A DNA stretch of 5,275 bases from Candidatus Stahliibacteriota bacterium (GTDB lineage: Bacteria > Hydrothermota > Tepidihabitantia > SM23-42): NCBI GenBank assembly GCA_030670605.1, contig DAOVBK010000129.1:1-5275 (forward strand). Direction: 5' to 3'. Below are positions 1 through 4,740 of this stretch, in pieces (the stretch's first letter is position 1; each line of letters opens with the position of its first letter). The notes under the pieces were generated by a model that saw only the letters and a list, made by a program, of their open reading frames with translations, did not search any database and was not told the DNA's origin. A program made the translations under genes and the position numbers.

Positions 1-333
1 GTTTTTGGTATTGATCTGGACGAAAACCTGGTAATGTTGGCTAATGAAACGGCTGCAGATAAGGCCCTTCGTAGAAATGACGAGAATTTGATTGCTGCCT
101 GTGAGAATTTTACGAATGGGTATGGATTTGATGCAATTATCATAACGTGTGCGCCTCCGGACGTGCCTCAGCCACTCATCGAACAGCTTGCCGATGGCGG
201 GCGCCTTGTTGTTCCACTGGGCGAAGATTTTCAAATGCTGACCTTGTTTGAGAAGAAGGAAGGGGAACTTGAAGAAACATCATTGATCCCGGTTCGGTTC
301 GTACCGATGAAAGGGATGATTGAGCAGAAGTAA
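1..333 (+). CDS. pcm: 3' end of a PCMT-like gene, possibly a dehydrogenase/PCMT chimera (5' end outside window)
   Basis: The frame is open from base 1, so the ATG at 34 is internal and the gene begins outside the window. It ends at TAA 331-333. From about base 151 the product (APPDVPQPLIEQL, then DGGRLVVPLG, then LIPVRFVPM) matches the C-terminal third of protein-L-isoaspartate O-methyltransferase, a SAM-dependent enzyme that repairs isoaspartate in damaged cytosolic proteins. PVRFVPM is the usual conserved end of that family. The upstream part does not look like PCMT: FGIDLDENLV, then a degenerate LGAD-like segment (TAADKAL), then ENFTNGYGFDAIIIT resemble the nucleotide-binding fold of MDR-type alcohol dehydrogenases. 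The two patterns meet at FDAIIIT (127-147), a beta strand both folds share. This is either a real fusion, an assembly join, or an unusual PCMT. The coding call is firm; the symbol rests on the C-terminal part only. Confidence 0.8.
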   Translation, partial: VFGIDLDENLVMLANETAADKALRRNDENLIAACENFTNGYGFDAIIITCAPPDVPQPLIEQLADGGRLVVPLGEDFQMLTLFEKKEGELEETSLIPVRFVPMKGMIEQK

Positions 334-420
334 AAAGTAAGAAGTCAGAAGTAGAAAGTCAAAAGCAAAAGAATATCAGGCTATTAGAAGATCAGGATGG
401 GGATATTAGGATAACAGGAT
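334..420. repeat. Purine-rich degenerate repeat tract, left copy
   Basis: Directly after the stop codon the plus strand is almost all A and G, built from short variants of AAAAGTAAGAAGTC and GTCAAAAGCAAAAG. It then gives GCAAAAGAATATCAGG (365-380) and AGAAGATCAGGAT (386-398). The last word recurs exactly at 1051-1063, and the GCAAAAG...TATCAGG pattern recurs in the tract at 911-1100, so the two tracts are related. Function unknown. Confidence 0.65.
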
Positions 421-487
421 ACCTGGGATAGTGTCCAATGACAAACTCCGAGTATCAAGACCCAATTCCAAATCGAAACATATCAAA

Positions 488-511
488 GTGTGCAATTGTG
501 CATATGCACAC
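488..511. repeat. Nested palindrome
   Basis: TGTGCATATGCACA (497-510) is a perfect 14-base palindrome. GTGTGCA (488-494) can also pair with TGCACAC (505-511), giving an alternative hairpin with a 10-nt loop. It could be a protein-binding site or part of a repeat element; nothing in its position, between convergent genes, indicates a regulatory target. Confidence 0.5.
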
Positions 512-625
512 ATATCAATATGACATGATGGGAGATTACCACGCCCCCTGTTGCGGCTTGCAATAACAGTGGCAAAAGGCGGTTGTAATCGTATGTCGTC
601 ATTCGTACTCGTAAGAGAAGGGTTG

Positions 626-709
626 ATGGGGTCAGACCCGTGAAACGAGACAATCTTCCGCATCTTATAAGAAACAGGTGCATAAACAAAGTGTCGGGTC
701 TGACCCCAT
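626..709. repeat. 84-bp element bounded by a 15-bp perfect inverted repeat (GGGGTCAGACCC type)
   Basis: ATGGGGTCAGACCCG at 626-640 is repeated in exact inverse orientation at 695-709, enclosing 54 bp. The core GGGTCAGACCC is itself close to self-complementary. From memory, words of the form GGGGTCAGACCC are common in intergenic repeats next to Y1-type (REP-associated) transposases, so a non-autonomous element mobilised in trans is plausible. No transposase gene is present here, and no target-site duplication is obvious. The inverted repeat is directly visible; the link to mobility is inference. Confidence 0.6.
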
Positions 710-741
710 GATTCCATGGTAATTGAAGGCACTGATGGTTC

Positions 742-794
742 CGACCTTTGGTCGACTTCGTTCTCGTAGGAACGAGAGTTCCTGCGGAAGAACT
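742..794. repeat. Ladder of overlapping hairpins (REP/BIME-like cluster)
   Basis: Four stems are packed into 53 bases. CGACC/GGTCG with loop TTT lies at 742-754. TCTCGT/ACGAGA with loop AGGA lies at 762-777. AGGAAC/GTTCCT with loop GAGA lies at 768-783. AGTTC/GAACT lies at 777-794. The second and third stems share bases and so exclude each other, as do the third and fourth. Dense small palindromes in intergenic DNA are typical of REP-type repeats, but the family is not identified. Confidence 0.5.
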
Positions 795-842
795 CACGCT
801 CTTGATGCGGAGCAATTGAAGACGCATCACGGCAACACGACA

Positions 843-894
843 ACAGGGCAACCAAGGCAATTGAGTATTCGTCTTTGAGGTTTCCTTGCCCTGT
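843..894. repeat. 9-bp inverted repeat, long-loop hairpin
   Basis: ACAGGGCAA (843-851) pairs perfectly with TTGCCCTGT (886-894) across a 34-nt loop. There is no following T run on either strand, so it is not a classical intrinsic terminator. It may mark the border of a small repeat element. Confidence 0.45.
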
Positions 895-910
895 AGAGCT
901 GTGTTCGCCT

Positions 911-1100
911 CAGGAGGAGGAGAGGAAAAAGGTGAAGGGCAAAAGTGGGAAGGGTATCAGGCGACTAGGATATCATGACATCAGGGCACAAGGCAAAGGG
1001 CACAAGGCACAAGTCAAAAGGCAAAAGTAGGAATGGGATATCAGGGCATCAGAAGATCAGGATATGAGGGGAGAAGTAAAAAGGCAAAAGAGAAGACGGT
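911..1100. repeat. Purine-rich degenerate repeat tract, right copy
   Basis: The plus strand is about 190 bases of mostly A and G (starting CAGGAGGAGGAGAGG) with recurring words. GGCAAAAG followed by a G/A run and TATCAGG appears at 938-961 and again at 1020-1045 with a two-base insertion. GGGCACAAGGCA appears at 984-995 and 998-1009, a 14-base period. AGAAGATCAGGAT at 1051-1063 is identical to 386-398. Units are too degenerate and irregular for CRISPR. Origin and function are unknown. Confidence 0.65.
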
Positions 1101-1118
1101 AAATTGTCAATGGTGAAT

Positions 1119-1139
1119 AGGTCACGAAGCGAATGACCT
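1119..1139. repeat. 6-bp stem hairpin
   Basis: AGGTCA (1119-1124) pairs with TGACCT (1134-1139) around a 9-nt loop. It sits just after the purine-rich tract and before an A/T-rich word pair (GAATTTAGTG, TTTAGAATTT, 1151-1170). Short, so it could occur by chance. Confidence 0.3.
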
Positions 1140-1186
1140 TATGCATTGTAGAATTTAGTGTTTAGAATTTGGGGTTTCCGCCGAAG

Positions 1187-1262
1187 GTGGTTGTTGCGAT
1201 ATTCGGAGCTAGTCTCTCCAACCACGTCGGTCGAGATAAAGACGCTCCTCCCACAAGGACTC
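1187..1262. repeat. REP-like structured sequence
   Basis: GTGGTTG (1187-1193) pairs with CAACCAC (1219-1225), and CGTC (1225-1228) can pair with GACG (1241-1244). Read on the minus strand, the right half begins CTTGTGGGAGGAGCGTC, which resembles the GTGGGAGCG head of REP elements known from pseudomonads. The stems are seen; the family link is by resemblance only. Confidence 0.35.
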
Positions 1263-1303
1263 GTCTGATTGTTGGATGGTCGTATAGTCGGAACAGATGA
1301 TAT

Positions 1304-1340
1304 GACTATGAGACAATAGGACTATCAGACAACAAGACTA
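1304..1340. repeat. 16-base-period short tandem repeat
   Basis: GACTATGAGACAA (1304-1316) is followed at a 16-base step by GACTATCAGACAA (1320-1332), with one mismatch, and then by a partial GACTA at 1336-1340. It lies immediately 3' of the small minus-strand gene ending at 1355. Confidence 0.45.
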
Positions 1341-1354
1341 ATGATGGCAAAAGC

Positions 1355-1657
1355 CTAATGACTATTTCGCTGTTTGTTAATCGGTGGTAAGGCGTTGTGT
1401 TTTTGCTTGTATTCTTCGATCAACTCATTGTATTCTTTTTCGTGCTCCTGTGTGGCATGAAATCTGAAAAATGATACGGTCGGGAATTCAGATTCTTTCT
1501 TATCGTGGATTTGTGCAATAGTCCGTGCGAGGCTTTCGGTGTGCCCGATGTACAGTAAGGCTTGAAGAATACCAGCAAGTTCATAGACACCAGCAAAATC
1601 TGGAGCATTCAGTATTTGTTCAGGGATGAGTTTTCGCCAGTTGTCTTCGATCAGCAT
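1355..1657 (-). CDS. Small GIY-YIG-like protein (100 aa)
   Basis: The product has a GIY-YIG-type motif, GVY (residues 23-25) and YIG (36-38) separated by ten residues as in the canonical fold. YIGHTESLAR follows, with an arginine at 45 near the usual catalytic arginine. Later come FFRFHATQ and a Glu-rich helix, EYNELIEEYKQKH. It is about one domain long, so it is a stand-alone domain with no visible DNA-binding partner. Some GIY-YIG proteins are nucleases, but small ones like this are mostly uncharacterised, and activity cannot be claimed. The frame can be extended upstream to a TTG at 1690. I prefer the ATG at 1657 because that TTG is part of a -35-like TTGACA and the extension has no ribosome binding site. 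No Shine-Dalgarno precedes 1657 either, consistent with a leaderless transcript. It stands alone, separated from accC by a hairpin. Confidence 0.8.
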   Translation of the reverse strand: MLIEDNWRKLIPEQILNAPDFAGVYELAGILQALLYIGHTESLARTIAQIHDKKESEFPTVSFFRFHATQEHEKEYNELIEEYKQKHNALPPINKQRNSH

Positions 1658-1662
1658 GGAAT

Positions 1663-1690
1663 ATTGTATACACACTTGACTAAATGTCAA
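1663..1690 (-). promoter_or_regulatory. Sigma-70-like promoter for the GIY-YIG gene, leaderless arrangement
   Basis: On the minus strand TTGACA (1690-1685) is a perfect -35 hexamer. A 16-nt spacer separates it from TACAAT (1668-1663), a 5/6 match to the -10 consensus. Initiation about seven bases downstream would fall at or next to the ATG at 1657, leaving almost no 5' leader. Confidence 0.6.
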
Positions 1691-1712
1691 GTGGCAGTTG
1701 AATGGTTATATG

Positions 1713-1761
1713 GTTGGATAGTTGGTAGCTATGAAACAATACAGCTATGTAACTATCCAAC
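1713..1761 (-). terminator. Strong hairpin at the accC stop codon, possible end of the acc/pilT transcript
   Basis: GTTGGATAGTT (1713-1723) pairs perfectly with AACTATCCAAC (1751-1761). Inside, TAGCT (1726-1730) pairs with AGCTA (1743-1747), leaving a 12-nt loop and a small internal loop: 16 base pairs in all. On the minus strand it begins at the accC stop codon. The stem is A/T-rich and no U tract follows, so it is not a textbook intrinsic terminator. It may act as an mRNA 3'-end stabiliser, or be a small palindromic repeat. Confidence 0.4.
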
Positions 1762-3104
1762 TAAGAGGTTATATCTTCTATGAAATGTGTTGAGATGTCG
1801 CCGGCAATGAATTTCTTGTTATCCATGATTTTTAGATGAAACGGCGCGGTCGTCGCTATGCCTTCAATGACGAGTTCACCCAATGCCTGCCTCATGCGGG
1901 CAATCGCCTCGGTCCGTGAATTACCGTGGCAGATAAGCTTGCCGAGGAGAGAATCATACATACGGGGGATAGTATAACCGGCAAAGATATGTGTATCAAA
2001 ACGGACACCGAGACCTTGTGGCATATGGAAAAAGGTGATTGTCCCTGGTGTCGGCATAAAATTACGGCTCGGGTCTTCTGCGTTTATTCGGCATTCGATT
2101 GCATGCCCTCTGAGTGCGAAGTTTTTCTGCTTAATTGTAATTTTCTCACCGAGCGCGATTTTTATTTGTTCCTTGAGTAGGTCAACACCTGTGACCATCT
2201 CGGTGACTGGATGTTCTACTTGTATACGCGTATTCATCTCCATGAAGTGGAAGTTCTTTTTCTCGTCCATGAGGAATTCAATCGTACCAGCAGATCGATA
2301 GCCGATATTCGATGCTGCTTTGGCTGCAGACGTGAGCAATTTTCTCCTGATGGCTTTATCCACAACTGGTGAAGGAGATTCTTCGACAAGTTTCTGATGT
2401 CTGCGCTGTATTGAGCACTCCCGTTCGCCGAGCGCAACAACGTTGCCGAAGTTGTCAGCGAGTATCTGAACTTCGATGTGGCGCGGGCGTGCGATGTACT
2501 TCTCGACATAGATTCGATTATCACCAAATGCAGCCTTTGCTTCAGCCTGCGCAATGCGAAAACCCGACTCGAGTTCCGCATTGTTGTGTGCGATTCGCAT
2601 ACCTTTGCCACCACCACCTGATGCAGCCTTGAGTATGACCGGGAAACCGATACGCTTGACGATCGGTTGTGCTTCTTTGAATACCGCTATGGCGCCGTCG
2701 CTTCCCGGAATCCCTTTGATACCGGCTTTGCTCATAGTCGTCTTTGCTTTGATCTTATCGCCCATGAGCCGCACATGTTCTGGCGTTGGACCAATAAAGG
2801 TGATGCCGCACGATTCACAGATCTCAACGAAGTCAGGGTTTTCAGCGAGAAAACCGTAGCCTGGATGAATTGCCTGGGCGCCGCTGATTTCCGCAGCACT
2901 AATAATGCTCGTCATGTTCAGATAACTCTGTTTGCTCGGCGCAGGACCAATGCAGACTGCTTCGTCCGCGAGTTTGGTATGAAGGGCATCACTGTCTGCT
3001 TCAGAATAGATTGCAACCGTCTTTAGCTTGAGTTCCTTGGCAGCGCGGATGATGCGGATTGCTATTTCACCGCGATTCGCGATAAGGATTTTATCAAATT
3101 TCAT
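1761..3104 (-). CDS. accC: Biotin carboxylase subunit of acetyl-CoA carboxylase
   Basis: This cytosolic ATP-grasp enzyme carboxylates biotin on BCCP using ATP and bicarbonate, the first half-reaction of malonyl-CoA synthesis. At 447 aa it has full length (E. coli AccC is 449). Visible in order are the N-terminal [12 protein letters not shown] (6-17), [10 protein letters not shown] (80-89), the ATP lysine K159 and glycine loop SGGGGKGMR (162-170), H209/E211, the RRHQKLVEE segment with K238, E276, [14 protein letters not shown] (289-302) holding the catalytic Glu/Asn/Arg set, ECRINAEDP (337-345) with the active-site Arg, and YDSLLGKLI (383-391). All expected catalytic residues are present, so the enzyme looks active. 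The ATG at 3104 gives the standard N-terminus, although no good Shine-Dalgarno precedes it. It follows pilT by 49 nt and probably shares its transcript. A pyruvate carboxylase subunit A is the main alternative; the nearby accB favours acetyl-CoA carboxylase. Confidence 0.97.
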   Translation of the reverse strand: MKFDKILIANRGEIAIRIIRAAKELKLKTVAIYSEADSDALHTKLADEAVCIGPAPSKQSYLNMTSIISAAEISGAQAIHPGYGFLAENPDFVEICESCGITFIGPTPEHVRLMGDKIKAKTTMSKAGIKGIPGSDGAIAVFKEAQPIVKRIGFPVILKAASGGGGKGMRIAHNNAELESGFRIAQAEAKAAFGDNRIYVEKYIARPRHIEVQILADNFGNVVALGERECSIQRRHQKLVEESPSPVVDKAIRRKLLTSAAKAASNIGYRSAGTIEFLMDEKKNFHFMEMNTRIQVEHPVTEMVTGVDLLKEQIKIALGEKITIKQKNFALRGHAIECRINAEDPSRNFMPTPGTITFFHMPQGLGVRFDTHIFAGYTIPRMYDSLLGKLICHGNSRTEAIARMRQALGELVIEGIATTAPFHLKIMDNKKFIAGDISTHFIEDITS

Positions 3105-3123
3105 CGAGTGAAATCAACGAATA

Positions 3124-3134
3124 ACCGTAACGGT
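3124..3134. other. Short palindrome in the pilT-accC gap
   Basis: ACCGT-A-ACGGT is a perfect 5-bp inverted repeat around a single central base, lying 20 to 30 nt upstream of the accC start. It could be an operator half-site pair or chance. The gap otherwise shows no clear promoter and no strong ribosome binding site for accC. Confidence 0.25.
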
Positions 3135-3153
3135 ATGCGTGTATGTGAGTGCT

Positions 3154-4260
3154 TTATTTTTTGTCGAATGCTTCCCAGCCGCGCTCAGCAGTTGCCTCAA
3201 TGCCGACAAGCCGGAGTTTGAACTCATCAGGATTAGTGACTGCCTGTATTGCATCATCGTATGTGATCATGCCATCTTTGTAGAGTTTGAATATTGATTG
3301 GTCAAATGTCTGCATGCCATATTGACCATAGCCTTCTTCGATGGCTGATTGTGTCAACATGGTCTTTACCGGATCAAGGAGATATTCTTTGATCGTTGGT
3401 GTTGACAAAAGGATTTCCACGGCAGGTATTCTTCCCTTACCATCAGCGCGCGGCAACAATCGCAGTGAAACAACACCTACGAGTGTGGTTGCTAATAGCA
3501 CTCTCACATGTTGATGCTGGTGAGGTGGATAGAATGAGATGATTCGGTTGATCGTTTCAGTCGCATTGAGTGTGTGGAGCGTGGACATCAACAGATGACC
3601 TGTATCAGCAGCCTTGAGCGCTACGTCCATGGTTTCTCGGTCCCGGATCTCTCCGATGAGGATGACGTCAGGGTCCTGGCGGAGGATGTGTTTGAGAGCC
3701 ATTGAAAACGAGGTTGTGTCCATAAGTACTTCACGCTGGCAGATAATCGAGAGGTTGTCGCGGAACAGATACTCAATTGGATCTTCGATCGTAATGATGT
3801 GTCGGGAGACGTTTTCGTTTACATGTTCGATCATGGCAGCGAGTGTTGTTGATTTGCCACTTCCTGTTGTCCCGGTACAGAGGACAAGACCACGTGGCTT
3901 CAGGGCGAGGTCCTTGAGAATGAGTGGAAGGTTCAATTCTTCGATTCTGCGTACAGAGATTGGGATTGCTCTCATTGCGACTGCAATGCTTCCTCTTTGC
4001 AGAAAAACATTAACTCTGAATCTGCCTATGCCGCGGACACTGATTGCGAAATCCATTTCCTTCATGCGTTCGAATGTCTGCTGCTGGGATGGCGTCATGA
4101 GCTTGTATGACCATGATTTCAGGATTTCAGGTGTTAAGGATTCGCCTTTTTCTGATACCAGTTTACCATTGATTCTGAAGACAGGGGTGGCATTAGCTTT
4201 GAGATGCAAGTCAGATGCATTGACCTTCATCATTTTTTCCCAGAGTGTTTTCAATTCCAT
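3154..4260 (-). CDS. pilT: Type IV pilus retraction ATPase, PilT/PilU family
   Basis: This is a hexameric secretion-type ATPase that acts at the cytoplasmic face of the inner membrane to disassemble type IV pili for twitching motility. Its 368 aa is family length. The N-terminal domain has ASDLHLKANATPVFRINGKL (15-34). The motor domain has Walker A GTTGSGKST (130-138), the Asp box ITIEDPIEY (156-164), Walker B DVILIGEIRD with E204 (198-207) and the His box MSTLHT with H229 (225-230). The AIRNLIRE motif of classical PilT is not recognisable. The region 287-310 reads TPTIKEYLLDP and then diverges, and the following GMQTFDQSIFKLY (315-327) recalls PilU-type relatives, so the PilT/PilU assignment is open. 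The ATG at 4260 has a good Shine-Dalgarno. It lies 24 nt after accB and 49 nt before accC, an unusual place for a pilus motor; no other pilus gene is in the window. Confidence 0.95.
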   Translation of the reverse strand: MELKTLWEKMMKVNASDLHLKANATPVFRINGKLVSEKGESLTPEILKSWSYKLMTPSQQQTFERMKEMDFAISVRGIGRFRVNVFLQRGSIAVAMRAIPISVRRIEELNLPLILKDLALKPRGLVLCTGTTGSGKSTTLAAMIEHVNENVSRHIITIEDPIEYLFRDNLSIICQREVLMDTTSFSMALKHILRQDPDVILIGEIRDRETMDVALKAADTGHLLMSTLHTLNATETINRIISFYPPHQHQHVRVLLATTLVGVVSLRLLPRADGKGRIPAVEILLSTPTIKEYLLDPVKTMLTQSAIEEGYGQYGMQTFDQSIFKLYKDGMITYDDAIQAVTNPDEFKLRLVGIEATAERGWEAFDKK

Positions 4261-4266
4261 AGTCAG

Positions 4267-4275
4267 CCTCTTCTT
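4267..4275 (-). promoter_or_regulatory. Ribosome binding site of pilT
   Basis: On the minus strand AAGAAGAGG ends six bases before the ATG at 4260. It is the clearest Shine-Dalgarno in the window and supports that start. It lies inside the short accB-pilT gap. Confidence 0.6.
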
Positions 4276-4284
4276 TGGTACATA

Positions 4285-4740
4285 TTACATTTTTTCAACC
4301 AAGAACAATTCTTGGTTGTATTCAACCGGGTCCTCATTCTTGGCAAGGATCTTCACGATCTTACCTGCGATATCCGATTCGATCTCATTCATCAATTGCA
4401 TCGCTTCAACAATACAGACAACTTGACCAGGTTTTACAACATCACCTACCTCGACGTACTGCTGTGCATCAGGAGCAGGTGCCCGGTAGAATGTACCAAC
4501 AATGGGTGAATGTATCGCCGCAGTATTCGGGGGAAGTGTTTCCGCTGCTTTTTCTTCGCGGTGCACGACGTTCTCAGGACGTGCCTGTGTTGTCGGTGTT
4601 TGTGCGACAGTTTGCGCAGGAGTGTTGTTTGTTGATTTGCTGATGCGCACCTTTCGACCCCACATATCAGTCACTTCGATCTCAGCGACGATACTATTCT
4701 CGAGTACTTTTACAAGTTTCTCGATGTTCTTGAGTCTCAT
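4285..4740 (-). CDS. accB: Biotin carboxyl carrier protein (AccB) with the biotinyl lysine replaced by glutamine
   Basis: AccB normally carries biotin between biotin carboxylase and carboxyltransferase in acetyl-CoA carboxylase. At 151 aa it has family length and architecture: an N-terminal segment MRLKNIEKLVKVLE and so on (1-35), a Thr/Ala/Pro-rich linker (38-75), and a biotinyl domain (76-150) with SPIVGTFYRAPAPDA (78-92), VEVGDVVKPGQ (96-106) and DPVEYNQELFLVEK (137-150). The attachment motif, usually EAMKLMNE or EAMKMMNQ, reads EAMQLMNEIE (112-121). Codon 115 (4396-4398) is CAA, so the lysine that BirA biotinylates is missing while everything around it is conserved. Either this copy cannot be biotinylated or the base is a sequence error. 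The ATG overlaps the upstream stop (ATGA), suggesting translational coupling. pilT and then accC follow. Family call certain; carrier activity doubtful. Confidence 0.95.
   Translation of the reverse strand: MRLKNIEKLVKVLENSIVAEIEVTDMWGRKVRISKSTNNTPAQTVAQTPTTQARPENVVHREEKAAETLPPNTAAIHSPIVGTFYRAPAPDAQQYVEVGDVVKPGQVVCIVEAMQLMNEIESDIAGKIVKILAKNEDPVEYNQELFLVEKM

Larger units (their letters stand above)
334..1354. other. About 1 kb intergenic region rich in degenerate repeats and hairpins
   Basis: No open frame here has convincing protein character. The longest minus-strand frames (within 406-860) lack a recognisable domain and run straight through inverted repeats. The region alternates between A/G-rich low-complexity tracts (334-420 and 911-1100), structured sequence (488-511, 626-709, 742-794, 843-894, 1119-1139, 1187-1262) and a short tandem repeat (1304-1340). 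It lies 3' of both flanking genes (the plus-strand gene ending at 333 and the minus-strand gene ending at 1355). It is therefore a convergent intergenic space, where terminators and mobile repeat debris accumulate and no promoter is required. I see no tRNA and no CRISPR periodicity. Confidence 0.8.

Noticed and set aside
406..860. Two overlapping minus-strand open frames of 149 and 125 codons in the intergenic region
   Set aside because: Neither shows a domain or normal protein composition; both run through the inverted repeat at 626-709 and the hairpins at 742-794. They are best read as chance frames in repeat DNA.
843..894. Intrinsic terminator at the 9-bp inverted repeat
   Set aside because: The loop is 34 nt and there is no T run on either side, and it is far from both flanking stop codons.
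911..1100. Possible CRISPR array in the A/G-rich repeats
   Set aside because: The repeated words are short, degenerate and irregularly spaced, with no constant repeat of 24-40 bases separated by unique spacers and no cas gene nearby.
1658..1690. TTG-initiated N-terminal extension of the GIY-YIG protein
   Set aside because: The TTG is the first codon of a TTGACA -35 box, no ribosome binding site precedes it, and the extra residues are unlike the rest of the protein.
3614..4426. 270-codon plus-strand open frame
   Set aside because: It is antisense to pilT and the end of accB, whose frames carry unmistakable family motifs; it has no recognisable domain of its own.
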